10,628 nt of DNA from Prochloron sp. SP5CPC1 (GCA_014323965.1 JACONB010000036.1:1-10628), one strand, 5' to 3'. Shown: positions 1 through 5,807, numbered from the stretch's first letter. Notes: a model not told the origin generated them from the sequence alone. Numbers and translations: made by a program.

Positions 1-309
1 ATAGATTTGAGTTGAAATGGCAAGATAAAGGGTGCGATCGGGTTCTTGATCTTCAAGGGCGTAACGATAGTTGATGAATTGACCCATTGCGGTATGGAAT
101 TGGGAGATAGCAGAAATCCCTAGGAAACTTTTGATTTCTACAGCAATTTTTTCCTCTTTTCGTTCAGCGGCAATGAGGTGTTCTGCACCAAGGTCAATGT
201 ACATTTCTGTGAAGAGATCCGCCTGGATAGGAAGGGGATCGTGGGTAATCTGCCAGTTTTCTTTCTGGAGAGCAATTTTGACAGTTTGGTGAAATCGGTC
301 TTTGCTCAT
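1..309 (-). CDS. xisH: XisH family protein (5' part; the 3' end lies outside the window)
   Basis: The first 103 codons run from ATG at 309 off the left edge. The protein begins MSKDRFHQTVKIALQKENW and continues with ITHDP, YIDLGAE (37-43), IAAE and IAVEIKSF (55-62), then FHTAMGQF and YLA. This is the characteristic order of the XisH family, named for a gene required for excision of the fdxN element in Anabaena. D39 and the E58-x-K60 pair look like a PD-(D/E)XK nuclease-type core. An AGGAGAGG ribosome site (315-322) lies 5 nt before the ATG, and a strong promoter precedes it, which together fix the start. XisH genes are normally followed by xisI, which would lie beyond position 1. Most cyanobacterial copies are unrelated to any fdxN element, so a role in excision should not be assumed; the present function is unknown. 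Confidence 0.9.
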   Translation of the reverse strand, partial: MSKDRFHQTVKIALQKENWQITHDPLPIQADLFTEMYIDLGAEHLIAAERKEEKIAVEIKSFLGISAISQFHTAMGQFINYRYALEDQEPDRTLYLAISTQIY

Positions 310-331
310 TATAGCCTCTCCTAGTATTATA

Positions 332-360
332 ATTATAGCCCTTTTGCCCCACCCCGTCAA
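332..360 (-). promoter_or_regulatory. Near-consensus sigma70 promoter of xisH
   Basis: On the minus strand, TTGACG (355-360) and TATAAT (332-337) are separated by exactly 17 nt. A second TATAAT overlaps at 326-331. The ribosome site and ATG of xisH follow within 25 nt, giving a very short leader. The whole element, spacer included, is repeated at 4461-4490 with 4 mismatches in 30 bases. Confidence 0.75.
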
Positions 361-518
361 AAGAGATTCAGGAAGTGTTGAATTTCGAGAAAAGTGAGCA
401 AATCCGCGTTTGGCAACATCCAACACGAGATCGCCTTGGGCGCCACTTTTAGTGATCGCGGTCCAGTTGATAGGTATAAATACTACAGATGATTTTTGTC
501 TTTTGCATCTCTTAATGT

Positions 519-893
519 TTACTTGAGCGAAAGTTTTTTATCTAGATTCAACATGTCTAAAGCCAAGAATACAAACAAAGCTGGCTGCACTACTGCATCT
601 GAAAAAAGACTCAACAAAAATCCTAACTTATCCATTATGTATGTTTTGGGTAATATATAGTTTACATACGCTTCATACACTACAAAAACAATACTCGCTT
701 TTAGTATTAGAGATAGAGGTAATGACTTAGACATTATCTTTAGCTTCTGTGAGGAGTATAAATTGGCAATAAAGGGCAGCATCAAGACTAAGAAAATCAG
801 CCTGTAATCCCAAGAAAGACTGAGAATGTAAACTGAAACAATAATCCAAAATGAGAGAGAAAAAATAACTGTATTTTTTAATTGAAGTGATGC
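519..893 (-). pseudogene. C-terminal part of the frameshifted membrane glycosyltransferase
   Basis: This frame is open from 893 to the TAA at 519-521 (124 codons) but has no plausible ribosome site or ATG at its head; the first in-frame start-like codon is TTG at 785. It encodes further hydrophobic helices, including VIFSLSFWIIVSVYILSLSW, then DYRLIFLVLMLPFIANLYS, then LKASIVFVVYEAYVNYIL and a last helix near VVQPALFVFLALDML. The DYRLIFL stretch opening a helix is common in GT-C and other polytopic glycosyltransferases. It overlaps the end of the upstream reading frame by 16 nt and continues the same kind of protein, so it is best read as the detached C-terminus of the gene starting at 1795. 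Restoring one product requires skipping one base within about 880-893. The region is visibly richer in A+T than dprE1/dprE2. Confidence 0.65.
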
Positions 894-1795
894 TTACTAC
901 AACTTATATTTCTTATGTAAATATAAAGTGTCGTGAAGATAACCAGCAATTTTATTAGAATAATGACATACCATAATGTTATTCCTCGTATTGTTATTCC
1001 TTGATACAGAGCAAGAAGTCCAAAGCTGATGCCACCAGTTGATTTAGGAGTATTTGCTAGTATGGACGGTATATAGGACAATTGTATTGCTACACCTACT
1101 ATTGCTGGGCAAACAGTCCATAGATACTCCCTTTTGATTCTATTCTTTGGTTTCTGCACGAAGTACCAAATAGTGATTCCTACTGCGGGGAAAATTTTCA
1201 GGGCTGACAGTAAGAATGAACTAATGGCAGCAAGAGAAATTGTCATGGTAGCAAGAACACCGGATAAACGCCTACTTTTACTAACGAAAAGGGAAAATAA
1301 TATCAACAAAATTAAAATAAATAAATCGTAATTTCCTCTTTCTAGTGCTAATTGGAAAGGAAAACTGCCAATAAATAAAGTAGAGCAAAGAATCTTGAGA
1401 TTAAATCCTGATGATGGCTCTCTAAAGAACACAAAAATTGAGGCAAGAATAGCAATTATACCCATTGTCAAGCCGATTATACTAGTTGATGTTGAGTCAA
1501 CATTGAAAAGTCGCAGCAGTGCTAGAGAGAATGGAGTATAATTAAATATTCTGGAAAATGGATCGCAATTGCTTGTATTTTGTAGCAGTTCATCTATGGA
1601 TGCTGAGCATCCAGAAGAGTGGGTTAGTTGTCTCAGATCAGCGAATGAAGGTTGCATTGTAGGTAGACCATAAAATGGATGTCCATTAAATTCAATGCTA
1701 TAGCAAACAAGAGAGTAAATTGAGTACCCCAATACAGCTAAAAATCCTGCTATGTTAATGGTTGTAACCAAGTCTAACCTATAGTTATTTTTCAT
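878..1795 (-). CDS. N-terminal part of a GT-C type (DUF2029/GT87-like) membrane glycosyltransferase, frameshifted
   Basis: This 305-residue polytopic membrane protein has hydrophobic segments at about 12-34, 105-124, 135-150, 157-171, 182-212, 225-245 and 275-294. Two motifs suggest the DUF2029/GT87 group of polyprenyl-phosphate-sugar transferases: CDPFSRIFNYTPFS (77-90) in the first large loop, and ERGNYD (152-157) starting a helix, followed by LKIFP (199-203). The family assignment is from memory of these motifs and is moderately sure. The frame stops at TAA 878-880, immediately before a second frame (to 519) that continues with more helices and the expected C-terminus. The gene lies 45 nt downstream of dprE2 on the same strand, so it probably belonged to that operon and could use the lipid-linked arabinose as donor (inference). 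No clear ribosome site precedes ATG 1795, where a run of eight A's occurs. Confidence 0.6.
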   Translation of the reverse strand: MKNNYRLDLVTTINIAGFLAVLGYSIYSLVCYSIEFNGHPFYGLPTMQPSFADLRQLTHSSGCSASIDELLQNTSNCDPFSRIFNYTPFSLALLRLFNVDSTSTSIIGLTMGIIAILASIFVFFREPSSGFNLKILCSTLFIGSFPFQLALERGNYDLFILILLILFSLFVSKSRRLSGVLATMTISLAAISSFLLSALKIFPAVGITIWYFVQKPKNRIKREYLWTVCPAIVGVAIQLSYIPSILANTPKSTGGISFGLLALYQGITIRGITLWYVIILIKLLVIFTTLYIYIRNISCSKHHFN

Positions 1796-1840
1796 TTTTT
1801 TTGTTTCATACCTCGATTTAAGTTTACATTTACTACCATG

Positions 1841-2584
1841 CTATAGCTTCAATCTCTTAAAAAGCCACTCAGGAACAATGCGAATAATCAACATAATCCA
1901 AAACCAGAACCAGGGAATATAGACAATATCCTTTTTCGAGTGCATTGCCTTCATGATAGCAGCTGCTACCTGCTTGGGGCTGGCTACTAAAAACATCCCC
2001 GGTTTACCAAAAGTCATTTTGGTATCCACAAAACCTGGCTTCACTGTCATTACATGGACACCAGATTTGAATAAGCGATTTCGTAACCCTTGCAAAAACA
2101 GACTGAGAGCGCCTTTAGCGGATCCATAGGTATAATTGCTCTGGCGACCTCTATCCCCGGCGACAGAGGAAATACCAACGATAAAACCATGTCCCTGTTG
2201 TTCCAGGTAGTTAGCTGTATGAGTCAGGATAGATAGAACTCCTGTATAATTGGAGTGAATTATGCGCTGTGCGTGGTTAAAGTCCATTTGGGCTGTTTTC
2301 TGGTACCCCAATTCTCCCAGAGATACTACTATACCATCTAAGGTACCTAAATTATCCACAGCTTTTTGCAGCAGTTCTGGGTGAGTTTCATAATCCAGTG
2401 CCTCGAAAGTACTCCAAGATATGGGAACTTGATACCGAATCCCTATATCTTGGGCAACTCGTTCCACTTCAAATCCATCCCGCGCCCCTAGGTGTAAGGC
2501 TGCTCCTTGCTGTGCCATTTCATGGGCTAATGCTCGCCCTATACTGGAAGTGGCTCCTATGAGTAAAACAGCTTTTCCTTTCAT
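1841..2584 (-). CDS. dprE2: Decaprenylphosphoryl-2-keto-ribose reductase homologue (DprE2-like SDR)
   Basis: A 247-residue short-chain dehydrogenase. The N-terminal nucleotide-binding loop is GATSSIG (10-16); the active site has SS (139-140) and YGSAK (153-157), the Y-x3-K pair; KPGFVDTKM (182-190) follows. The C-terminus is hydrophobic (PWFWFWIMLIIRIVPEWLFK), as in mycobacterial DprE2 (Rv3791), which also ends in a membrane-associated stretch before an IP-x2-(I/L)F-(R/K)-(K/R)L ending. In mycobacteria it reduces the 2'-keto intermediate made by DprE1 to polyprenylphosphoryl-arabinose. ATG 2582-2584 overlaps the dprE1 stop (ATGA), which implies translational coupling. An earlier in-frame start at 2662 would lie inside dprE1 and add 26 non-homologous residues, so it is not used. 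SDRs are functionally diverse; the specific call rests on the neighbour and the ending. Confidence 0.83.
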   Translation of the reverse strand: MKGKAVLLIGATSSIGRALAHEMAQQGAALHLGARDGFEVERVAQDIGIRYQVPISWSTFEALDYETHPELLQKAVDNLGTLDGIVVSLGELGYQKTAQMDFNHAQRIIHSNYTGVLSILTHTANYLEQQGHGFIVGISSVAGDRGRQSNYTYGSAKGALSLFLQGLRNRLFKSGVHVMTVKPGFVDTKMTFGKPGMFLVASPKQVAAAIMKAMHSKKDIVYIPWFWFWIMLIIRIVPEWLFKRLKL

Positions 2585-3954
2585 CTCTCTACCCCCAAGC
2601 GCTGGGATAGGGCAGAAGAGAAGCGGTTGTGGGGATCTACTCTCTCTTTCACCGACAACCACTGGGGGAAATTAGGATACATGCTGCGGAACGCTTCTGC
2701 ACTCAACCGAGCATCTTTGGCAAGATACACACGCCCTCCATATTCAATCACCAATTTATCCAGCTTACGGAGAAATTCCCACAACCCCTTGCGTATTGGC
2801 ATATCCAGGGCTAAGGTGTAACCAGCCATGGGAAAAGATAACCATCCTTCTTGAGAACCTAGACGCTTGAGCACAGCGAGAAAAGAACCCCAACCTGTTT
2901 GACTGCATAGCTGAAGCATCCGGTACAGAGCTTCCCTGCTGACTTCGGTGGGTAATACCCATTGATATTGGACAAATCCCTGTTTGCCATAGAGTCGATT
3001 CCAGTTTTGGATAAAATCCAGGGGGTAGAAGAAGGAATCATAATCTATCACCGACTTCACTTCTTTTGAGCGCATTTTACCGTAGTAGAGGGTATTAAAG
3101 ATACTCATGGTGTAGCGGTTGAGGAGCCCTGCTGGTAAGTCAAAGGGCACTTTGAGGTTGGGTTTTGGCTTGAGGTGTAAGGGTTCTGGTTGCTGCTGTA
3201 AGGGAATGTCTTCCCGGGCTGCATGATTTCCGAACATCAAAATACTGCGCCCCAGGGACTTGCCAGAGGCAAGACAGTCAATCCAAGCTACAGAATACTG
3301 GTATTGGGGTTCGTATTCATCAAAGAGAGCAAAGGCTTCATCTAAATTCTTCGCCTTAATATGGTGGCTTTTAATATAAGCGGTTTGGATGGAGTGCAGG
3401 GCAAATTCTGCTTCCGTAATGATTCCCGTCAGCCCCATGCCTCCTACTGTCGCCCAAAAGATATCCTCGTTCTCCTGGCGGGAGCACTGTACTGTTTCTC
3501 CTGAGGCAAGTATAAGCTCCAGGGAGCGAAGGTGATGAGAAAAGGAACCATCTCGATGGTGGTTTTTGCCGTGAACATCAAAGGCAACTGCACCACCCAC
3601 TGTGACAAATTTGGTTCCGGGGGTAACTGCTGGAAACCAGCCTCGGGGAACGAAGGTTGCTAAAATTTCCTTCATGGTAACCCCAGCTTCACAGCGTAAA
3701 ATGCCTGTCTTTTTGTCGAAGGCGAGGATGCGGTTTAACCGTTGGGTGAGTACGGTGTAACCTTTGGCGTTGAGTGCTGCATCCCCTAAGCTACGACCTA
3801 AACCTCTAGCTATCACAGGACTTTTGCCACATTCTTCCAGGATTTTCCTGAAGGAGGAAACCTTTTCTGGGCGCTGAAGGTAACTTTTGACTACCGGGTA
3901 TCTACCCCATCCTGAGAGGGGAGTTTCCAGATTTGAAGGATGTTTTAACTTCAT
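2581..3954 (-). CDS. dprE1: Decaprenylphosphoryl-beta-D-ribose 2'-oxidase homologue (DprE1-like flavoenzyme)
   Basis: A 457-residue flavoprotein of VAO/PCMH type; M. tuberculosis DprE1 has 461. It opens with the LSGWGRYP block (13-20), then ARGLGRSLGDAA (49-60) of the FAD site, WFPAVTPGTKFVTVGGA (106-122) and DVHGKNHH (126-133), where H129 matches the FAD-linked histidine (H132). FWATVGGMGLTGI (166-178), YPLDFIQNWNRLYG (310-323) and YLAKDAR (410-416; K413 equals catalytic K418) follow. The enzyme oxidises the 2'-OH of polyprenylphosphoryl-ribose. The position of C387, the benzothiazinone target, is alanine (A382). ATG 3954 is preferred over TTG 3987, because a TATACT -10-like box lies between them and mycobacterial DprE1 reaches its GWGR block soon after the start. 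It is followed directly by dprE2. The family call is very secure; the exact lipid substrate in cyanobacteria is inferred. Confidence 0.92.
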   Translation of the reverse strand: MKLKHPSNLETPLSGWGRYPVVKSYLQRPEKVSSFRKILEECGKSPVIARGLGRSLGDAALNAKGYTVLTQRLNRILAFDKKTGILRCEAGVTMKEILATFVPRGWFPAVTPGTKFVTVGGAVAFDVHGKNHHRDGSFSHHLRSLELILASGETVQCSRQENEDIFWATVGGMGLTGIITEAEFALHSIQTAYIKSHHIKAKNLDEAFALFDEYEPQYQYSVAWIDCLASGKSLGRSILMFGNHAAREDIPLQQQPEPLHLKPKPNLKVPFDLPAGLLNRYTMSIFNTLYYGKMRSKEVKSVIDYDSFFYPLDFIQNWNRLYGKQGFVQYQWVLPTEVSREALYRMLQLCSQTGWGSFLAVLKRLGSQEGWLSFPMAGYTLALDMPIRKGLWEFLRKLDKLVIEYGGRVYLAKDARLSAEAFRSMYPNFPQWLSVKERVDPHNRFSSALSQRLGVER

Positions 3955-3969
3955 GTTAGTGATTAGCCT

Positions 3970-3975
3970 AGTATA
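3970..3975 (-). promoter_or_regulatory. Possible -10 box of the dprE1-dprE2 operon
   Basis: TATACT on the minus strand matches the -10 consensus at five of six positions and lies 15 nt before ATG 3954. No good -35 is seen 16-18 nt upstream, so the call is weak, but it argues that translation does not start at TTG 3987. Confidence 0.3.
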
Positions 3976-4037
3976 TACGTTGCTCAACCTCTAGTGGAAG
4001 TGCTGATGAAAAATTTTCAAGTAATATCAAATCCGGT

Positions 4038-4050
4038 TGGGCAATGCCCA
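4038..4050. repeat. Short hairpin between the toxin relic and dprE1
   Basis: TGGGC and GCCCA form a 5-bp stem around a 3-nt loop. It lies 25 nt from the longer palindrome at 4075-4104. It could weakly attenuate read-through from the antitoxin promoter into dprE1. Confidence 0.3.
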
Positions 4051-4074
4051 TAATCAAAAATTCGGCAACTGATT

Positions 4075-4104
4075 TGTTGGGTTTCGTGCCTCAACCCAAC
4101 CTAC
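4075..4104. repeat. Palindromic dispersed repeat, copy 1 (GTTGGGTT...AACCCAAC)
   Basis: Stem arms GTTGGGTT (4076-4083) and AACCCAAC (4093-4100) flank a 9-nt loop, followed by CTAC. The second copy at 5808-5838 has the same arms and orientation and a one-base-longer loop. Such GTTGGGTT-type palindromes recur in intergenic DNA of many cyanobacteria. This copy truncates the toxin relic and may act as a terminator. Confidence 0.75.
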
Positions 4105-4105
4105 G

Positions 4106-4218
4106 GCTAACATCCTCCAAACAGCCAGCCTTCTCAACTTCGATAATGACAACTTTAATTCAGAATCTCGCAGTTTATTCAAGTCTTTGGCCAAACTATT
4201 TTTTAACTAAACTTTCAC
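4106..4218 (-). pseudogene. Relic of a RelE/ParE-type toxin gene
   Basis: Starting at GTG 4216-4218, only 2 nt after the antitoxin stop, the frame reads VKV, a stop (TAG 4207-4209), then LKNSLAKDLNKLRDSELKLSL. This closely resembles the start of RelE-family toxins (MKVEFKKSFAKDLKKLKDKKL type), with the stop where a glutamate is usual. Past about 4155 the match moves to another frame reading VVIIEVEKAGCLEDVS, again RelE-like (xVIEEVEKAxSLEDIxN). Homology ends at 4106, where the palindromic repeat begins, so the catalytic C-terminal half is missing. A GGAG ribosome site lies inside the antitoxin end. One nonsense codon, one frameshift and a 3' truncation make it a pseudogene. The call rests on remembered family consensus. 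Confidence 0.6.
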
Positions 4219-4220
4219 AA

Positions 4221-4391
4221 TTAAGGCTCCAGAATATTGAAAATAGTTTCACGGCTGACTAATTCGGTGGTTTCTCCTTCGGCGATCGCCCGTTCCATTG
4301 CCATATCTTCAATAATCTCTGCAAACAACTCCTCTAATTCATCTTTGTTGTCTCGCAAAACCTCTTCTGAGTTTAGCGTAATTTCAGCCAT
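4221..4391 (-). CDS. Small acidic protein, probable type II antitoxin
   Basis: A 56-residue acidic protein: MAEITLNSEEVLRDNKDELE, then ELFAEIIEDMAMERAIAEGE and TTELVSRETIFNILEP. The pattern of a beta-like start, an amphipathic helix rich in E/D, then an EG..T..VS...F..LE tail is typical of small cyanobacterial antitoxins paired with RelE/ParE toxins. ATG 4389-4391 is chosen over ATG 4406 because AGGTAGG sits 4 nt before it. A strong promoter lies about 70 nt upstream. The gene placed exactly where the toxin should be, 2 nt downstream, is a RelE-like relic, which supports the antitoxin reading. It appears intact while its partner is dead, so it may be an orphan able to neutralise a related toxin elsewhere. 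No specific antitoxin family can be named with certainty. Confidence 0.65.
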   Translation of the reverse strand: MAEITLNSEEVLRDNKDELEELFAEIIEDMAMERAIAEGETTELVSRETIFNILEP

Positions 4392-4461
4392 TATACCTAC
4401 CTGCATTTAATGAGTGTTGTACCTTTCAGTGACTATTTAAAAAAAATGGGTTTGGTATATA

Positions 4462-4490
4462 ATTATAGCCTTTTTGCTCCGCGCCGTCAA
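4462..4490 (-). promoter_or_regulatory. Near-consensus sigma70 promoter of the antitoxin gene
   Basis: On the minus strand, TTGACG (4485-4490), a 17-nt spacer and TATAAT (4462-4467). The predicted transcript starts near 4455, leaving a leader of about 64 nt. It matches the xisH promoter at 26 of 30 positions, including the spacer. Confidence 0.75.
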
Positions 4491-4502
4491 GTCCGTTTTG
4501 TT

Positions 4503-4528
4503 TGGTTGGCGTAACACACCCTACATGT
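4503..4528. repeat. Partial copy of a dispersed intergenic repeat
   Basis: The stretch with GGCGTAACACACCCTAC resembles one half of a TAGGGTGTGTTACGC-type inverted repeat that is common in cyanobacterial intergenic DNA (from memory). Only one arm is present. It sits between the antitoxin promoter and the dprE1 fragment. Confidence 0.35.
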
Positions 4529-4577
4529 TAATTTTCCCCTATGTACCTCCCCCAAATTTTGCCCAGCGACAGTGTTG

Positions 4578-4670
4578 CCTTTGGCGTTCAGTGCTGCATC
4601 CCCTAAGCTGCGACCTAAACTTCTAGCTATCACAGGACTTTTGCCACATTCTTCCAGGATTTTCCTGAAG
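4578..4670 (-). pseudogene. dprE1 gene fragment (partial duplicate)
   Basis: These 93 bp match 3761-3853 inside dprE1 with three mismatches. On the minus strand the same frame reads RKILEECGKSPVIARSLGRS, then LGDAALNAKG, corresponding to DprE1 residues 37-65. One mismatch changes G51 to S and two are silent. Weaker similarity extends a few codons (NTV versus YTV), then ends. Nothing of the rest of dprE1 is recognisable nearby. It lies between ubiA (ends 4750) and the antitoxin promoter, as if a second dprE1 once followed ubiA directly. Confidence 0.85.
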
Positions 4671-4749
4671 TTGGATTTTTGATATCATTATAACCTCACT
4701 TATAGATGAATAATTGAGCAATATTGGCAACTCTAATTTCTGTGTTGTC

Positions 4750-5619
4750 TCATTCAATTACTCCCTGATGTTTGAGCCAAAGAATCGCAAAACATGTGAT
4801 AACCCAACTTACCACGGTTAGGAGGATAGGTAAATCCTTTAACAAAACTTCCTCGGGGCCCTCAGTTTTCCCTCCCTGCTCTCCCCCACTGCCATTCCTA
4901 CGCCCCATTGGGGGTGGATCGCTAAGTAACTGGTAGCGAAAAATGCCGTACAAAACAAATGGCAGGGTTAACAGCATCCAGGGAATTGATGCTCCGCCGA
5001 AAGCAGGACCAGAACTCCAAAGGGCGTAACTCATGACTGCACCAGTGGTAACAGTGCTTTCCATACGAGTCAGCAGGGGTAAAGAGTAGTACTTGAGCAC
5101 GGAACGAGGCTTAATATCTTGAATTTCTGATAATCGCACTTCCGCTTTGCGCTTCTCAATACCCAAAAACAGAGCTAACATGGCGGTACAAAGCAAAAAC
5201 CAGGAAGACACCATCAAACCTGTAGCTGCTGCACCGGCACAAGCTCGCAAAACAAAACCTGTGGCGATGGCCAAAATATCCAAAATAACAGTGCGCTTTA
5301 GTTTTAGGTTATAAGCTACTTGCAGCATAGCGTAGCTCATGAGGATAGCTCCCAAGGTGGGCCCGCGCTGCCAACCCACAATTAGAGCACCGCTTAACAG
5401 AACTACTGCCATTACTAATGCTGCTGGGATACTCACTAATCCAGCAGCTATAGGGCGCTTGCACTTCACAGGATGCCTTTGGTCTGATTTGACATCTACT
5501 ATGTCATTCAGCAGATAGAAGGCACTAGAAGTACAGCAGAACAAGACTAACGCCAGGGAACCACCCAGAAAGGATTGCCTATTGATGCTAAAAGCAAACA
5601 AGGGGGCGACAAAGACCAC
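4750..5619 (-). CDS. UbiA-family prenyltransferase resembling decaprenyl-phosphate phosphoribosyltransferase (DPPR synthase)
   Basis: A polytopic membrane protein, 289 residues from GTG 5619. The aspartate-rich motif NDIVDVKSD (38-46) is followed by RHPVKCKRPIAAG (48-60), the signature block of Rv3806c-type DPPR synthases (302 residues); VAYNLKLKR, FVLRACAGAAATG and GIEKRKAE line up with later blocks of that family. The enzyme transfers 5-phosphoribose from PRPP to polyprenyl phosphate, the first committed step toward DprE1/DprE2. The start is doubtful: the same frame is open upstream to 5760 and encodes LRPRQWTKN, a conserved UbiA N-terminal block, but holds no ATG. A low-complexity GSGGEQGGKTEGPEE loop precedes the last helix. 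It lies upstream of dprE1 on the same strand, separated by the toxin-antitoxin relic. Chlorophyll synthase or 4-hydroxybenzoate transferase is less likely given the RHP-x4-RPIAAG block and the neighbours. Confidence 0.85.
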   Translation of the reverse strand: MVFVAPLFAFSINRQSFLGGSLALVLFCCTSSAFYLLNDIVDVKSDQRHPVKCKRPIAAGLVSIPAALVMAVVLLSGALIVGWQRGPTLGAILMSYAMLQVAYNLKLKRTVILDILAIATGFVLRACAGAAATGLMVSSWFLLCTAMLALFLGIEKRKAEVRLSEIQDIKPRSVLKYYSLPLLTRMESTVTTGAVMSYALWSSGPAFGGASIPWMLLTLPFVLYGIFRYQLLSDPPPMGRRNGSGGEQGGKTEGPEEVLLKDLPILLTVVSWVITCFAILWLKHQGVIE

Positions 5620-5740
5620 CAGATTTTTCGTCCACTGGCGAGGTCTTAGAGCAGCTAGAGCAGCGAAATAGGTACTTTTTTTACTCCTAACTGCTGCCTT
5701 TTTTGGAGATTGTTGTGTGATAGGTTTTCTCCCTTGGCAT
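5620..5740 (-). other. Upstream coding part of ubiA without an in-frame start (apparent frameshift)
   Basis: In the ubiA frame this stretch encodes STYFAALAALRPRQWTKNL directly before the GTG at 5619; RPRQWTKN is conserved at the N-terminus of DPPR synthases, so it is surely coding. No ATG, GTG or TTG occurs in this frame back to the stop at 5761-5763. An ATG at 5738-5740 in the neighbouring frame gives 17 codons (MPREKTYHTTISKKGSS) ending at TAG 5687-5689. Skipping one base, for example in the six-A run at 5699-5704, would join the two. A sequencing slip, a real mutation or a non-canonical start are all possible. Confidence 0.6.
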
Positions 5741-5752
5741 AAAACTATATCT

Positions 5753-5780
5753 ACTCTAGATTAGACATTTTTCCTGTCAA
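5753..5780 (-). promoter_or_regulatory. Putative sigma70 promoter of ubiA
   Basis: On the minus strand, TTGACA (5775-5780, perfect -35), a 16-nt spacer and TAGAGT (5753-5758, four of six). The start site would fall just before ATG 5740, giving an almost leaderless message. Confidence 0.4.
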
Positions 5781-5807
5781 AGTCTACCCAACACAAATCT
5801 CTTTGGC

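Noticed and set aside
1..360. An fdxN-type programmed-excision element
   Set aside because: XisH-like genes are widespread in cyanobacteria without such elements; no recombinase or attachment site is visible.
1134..1331. 65-codon plus-strand ORF inside the membrane glycosyltransferase
   Set aside because: It is a frame shadow opposite a clear polytopic membrane protein; no ribosome site or family pattern.
2585..2662. Longer dprE2 with 26 extra N-terminal residues
   Set aside because: The extension lies wholly inside the conserved dprE1 C-terminus and precedes the nucleotide-binding fold; the ATGA overlap start is a better fit.
2581..3954. dprE1 as a sugar-lactone oxidase (gulonolactone oxidase type)
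   Set aside because: It shares the FAD fold, but the HGKNHH, YPLDF..NWNR and YLAKDAR blocks are DprE1-specific and dprE2 follows directly.
3955..3987. TTG start for dprE1 adding 11 residues
   Set aside because: A -10-like box sits inside the extension and the extra residues match nothing in the family.
4044..4262. 72-codon plus-strand ORF
   Set aside because: It runs antisense through the palindromic repeat, the toxin relic and the end of the antitoxin, with no ribosome site and no protein-like pattern.
4750..5740. UbiA as chlorophyll synthase or quinone-pathway prenyltransferase
   Set aside because: The RHP-x4-RPIAAG block and dprE1/dprE2 context fit the DPPR synthase branch better.
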